The notes under the pieces are model-generated. The model saw only the letters and a program-made list of their open reading frames with translations. It had not been told where the DNA came from and searched no databases. From an uncultured Johnsonella sp. (GTDB lineage Bacteria > Bacillota > Clostridia > Lachnospirales > Lachnospiraceae), in the NCBI GenBank assembly GCA_905373785.1, contig CAJPUK010000014.1:1-24279 (forward strand): a DNA stretch of 24,279 nucleotides, written 5' to 3'. A program made the translations under genes and the position numbers. This document shows, in pieces, positions 22,981-24,279 of this stretch (position 1 is its first letter; every line of letters begins with the position of its first letter).

Positions 22981-24279
22981 TCAATCCCTCTCAACCTTTA
23001 TATTACTTCCTTCCCTTGTCTTTTCAATCAGTATTTTTTGAGGTATATTGTCCTTTAACTCCTCTCTGTGGCTTATTATACCTACAAGTTTATTGCTACC
23101 TGAAAGACTTAACAGTATGTCCATGGCATTTTCTATGGACTTTTTGTCCAAAGTGCCAAAGCCCTCGTCAATAAATAAAGCATCCATTTGAACTCCTCCA
23201 AGATTGGAAGAAACCGTATCCGAAAGCCCAAGCGCCAGGCTGAGTGATGCCTTAAAACTCTCTCCGCCCGACAAATTTCCCACCGGTCTTCTATGCCCCG
23301 TATAATTATCCAAGGCTTCCAAGTCCAAAAAGGTATTACTTTTTTTACCGAGTGAGTCTTTCGTTCTGTATAGTTCATACTGTCCCTCACTCATAGGAAG
23401 AAGTCTTCTGTTGGCAGCCCTTATAATAGCATCAAATCCTGCTGCCTGAACATACTGCTCCAAGGTTATCTTACCGTTTCCGGTCTGCCCCTTAACCAGA
23501 TTATAAAGTCTTTTGCATATATTATACTCTTTGCTGAATTTTTCCAATTCTATGCTTTGTTCTTTTATATTCTTATACTTTTCCTTATTGGAGTCTATCT
23601 TAAAACTGATAGCACTTACCGTACTTCTCATAAGAGTTGCTTCATTATTTTTAATTTCAACACCCTCTTCCAGTTCTTTAATATCAACTTTTCTTTTACC
23701 CTTGGCATCCTCTCTTGCCTGTATAAGTTTACTTTCATTGACACTTACACGCTCATTAAACTTGGCAATCAAGTCTTCTTTACCTGAGATGTCCTCTTCG
23801 GATAGGGTAAATTCCCTTATCTCTTCTAATGATTCAAAAGCATATTGATTTAATAACACTTGTAGTTTTTTTGACAATTCTTCTTCATCCGCACATTGTT
23901 TTTCCAAAGTTTCTTCCATAGTGCTTATTTTAGCCTTTATTGCAGCAACTTCCCTTGCGGCCGCATTCTTCTTTTCTTCCCACTTTTCAATTTCATCTAT
24001 AATGTTTTTTGCCTCATTATAGGCTTTATCCCTCGCTTTTTCGGCACTCTCCCAATTATCAAAACTTAGCTTTTGCAAGCTTTCCAAAGTTCCGGTATTC
24101 TTTGATAGGATATAATCATTATCTTGTATATCTTTTAACAATAACTCCTTTTCCCTTAAGATCTCCTTCTTTTCAACCTCTCTTGCCTGTTCGAGACCTT
24201 CCTCCGCTTTTTTTAGTTCTGTACACTGCTTTTTTAAAAGTGCTGCAAGCTTCTCATTATCATCGTTCTTACACTTAAG
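22981..24279 (-). CDS. sbcC: Nuclease SbcCD subunit C, C-terminal part (5' end outside window)
   Basis: The frame is open from the right edge (24279) to the TGA at 22981, giving 432 residues of the carboxyl part. A TTG at 24141 is only an internal codon, not the start. A long Glu/Lys-rich coiled coil (roughly the first 240 visible residues) leads to the C-terminal ATPase lobe, with signature GNLSGGESFKASLSLALGLSD, Walker B ALFIDEGFGTLD and the H-loop IISHRE. This is the SMC/Rad50-like subunit of the SbcCD nuclease, which trims hairpin and blocked DNA ends. That role is notable next to a region rich in long palindromes. sbcD would lie beyond the window. The AT-rich tract after the stop has a weak ATTAAA/TTTAAT stem and T-run. 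Confidence 0.93.
   Translation of the reverse strand, partial: LKCKNDDNEKLAALLKKQCTELKKAEEGLEQAREVEKKEILREKELLLKDIQDNDYILSKNTGTLESLQKLSFDNWESAEKARDKAYNEAKNIIDEIEKWEEKKNAAAREVAAIKAKISTMEETLEKQCADEEELSKKLQVLLNQYAFESLEEIREFTLSEEDISGKEDLIAKFNERVSVNESKLIQAREDAKGKRKVDIKELEEGVEIKNNEATLMRSTVSAISFKIDSNKEKYKNIKEQSIELEKFSKEYNICKRLYNLVKGQTGNGKITLEQYVQAAGFDAIIRAANRRLLPMSEGQYELYRTKDSLGKKSNTFLDLEALDNYTGHRRPVGNLSGGESFKASLSLALGLSDTVSSNLGGVQMDALFIDEGFGTLDKKSIENAMDILLSLSGSNKLVGIISHREELKDNIPQKILIEKTREGSNIKVERD

Noticed and set aside
23133..23390. 85-codon minus-strand ORF within sbcC
   Set aside because: Out-of-frame overlap with the conserved sbcC ATPase lobe; no independent support.
24139..24141. TTG as start codon of the sbcC ORF
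   Set aside because: The frame stays open to the window edge with coiled-coil-like sequence, so this is an internal leucine of a gene cut by the window.

Overview
The window is about 24 kb of AT-rich DNA that reads as the chromosome of an obligately anaerobic, low-GC Clostridia member. A Lachnospiraceae-type amino-acid fermenter fits best, but that is inferred from gene content and the species cannot be named. The evidence is a complete selenocysteine-dependent glycine reductase operon with a glycine riboswitch, a class-I-type hybrid cluster protein, a type III glutamine synthetase, consistent GGAGG ribosome binding sites, and almost every gene on the minus strand. There are no tRNAs, rRNAs, CRISPR arrays, phage genes or transposase genes.

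Layout. 1-1130: the 5' end of a lipoprotein gene (minus), divergent from an LCM-family methyltransferase (plus), with symmetric motifs between them. 1131-1763: a gene-free stretch with three different inverted-repeat structures. 1764-3413: hcp (minus). 3414-3893: a non-coding stretch with a 133-bp near-palindrome beside a MITE-like element whose second copy lies on the other side of hcp. 3894-7665: fba, glnN (GSIII) and a Crp/Fnr-type regulator, all minus; the regulator starts 5 nt after glnN. 7976-15478: a tightly overlapping minus-strand run of response regulator, sensor kinase, 804-aa membrane protein, ABC ATPase and ABC-2 permease, followed after 28 bp by threonine synthase.

15792-22913: the glycine reductase operon, transcribed right to left: promoter, glycine riboswitch with intrinsic terminator, grdX, trxA, two hairpins, grdE, grdA, grdB, grdC, grdD, terminator. 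grdA and grdB each contain an in-frame UGA that must be read as selenocysteine (GrdA Sec44 in CFVU; GrdB codon 349 in UxxCxxC). Automated calls would split or truncate both genes. No trxB is present. 22981-24279: the 3' part of sbcC.

How the genes work together. GrdE and GrdB form protein B, which binds glycine through a pyruvoyl group. GrdA carries the carboxymethyl group on selenium. GrdC and GrdD form protein C, which releases acetyl phosphate. TrxA, with an unusual CEPC active site, re-reduces GrdA. The riboswitch ties expression to glycine. Threonine synthase (a possible glycine source through threonine), GSIII and Hcp suit a nitrogen-centred anaerobic metabolism, but a functional link between them is inference.

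The least explained parts are the two-component/ABC/804-aa protein/thrC locus and the set of palindromic non-coding elements around hcp and inside the grd operon.
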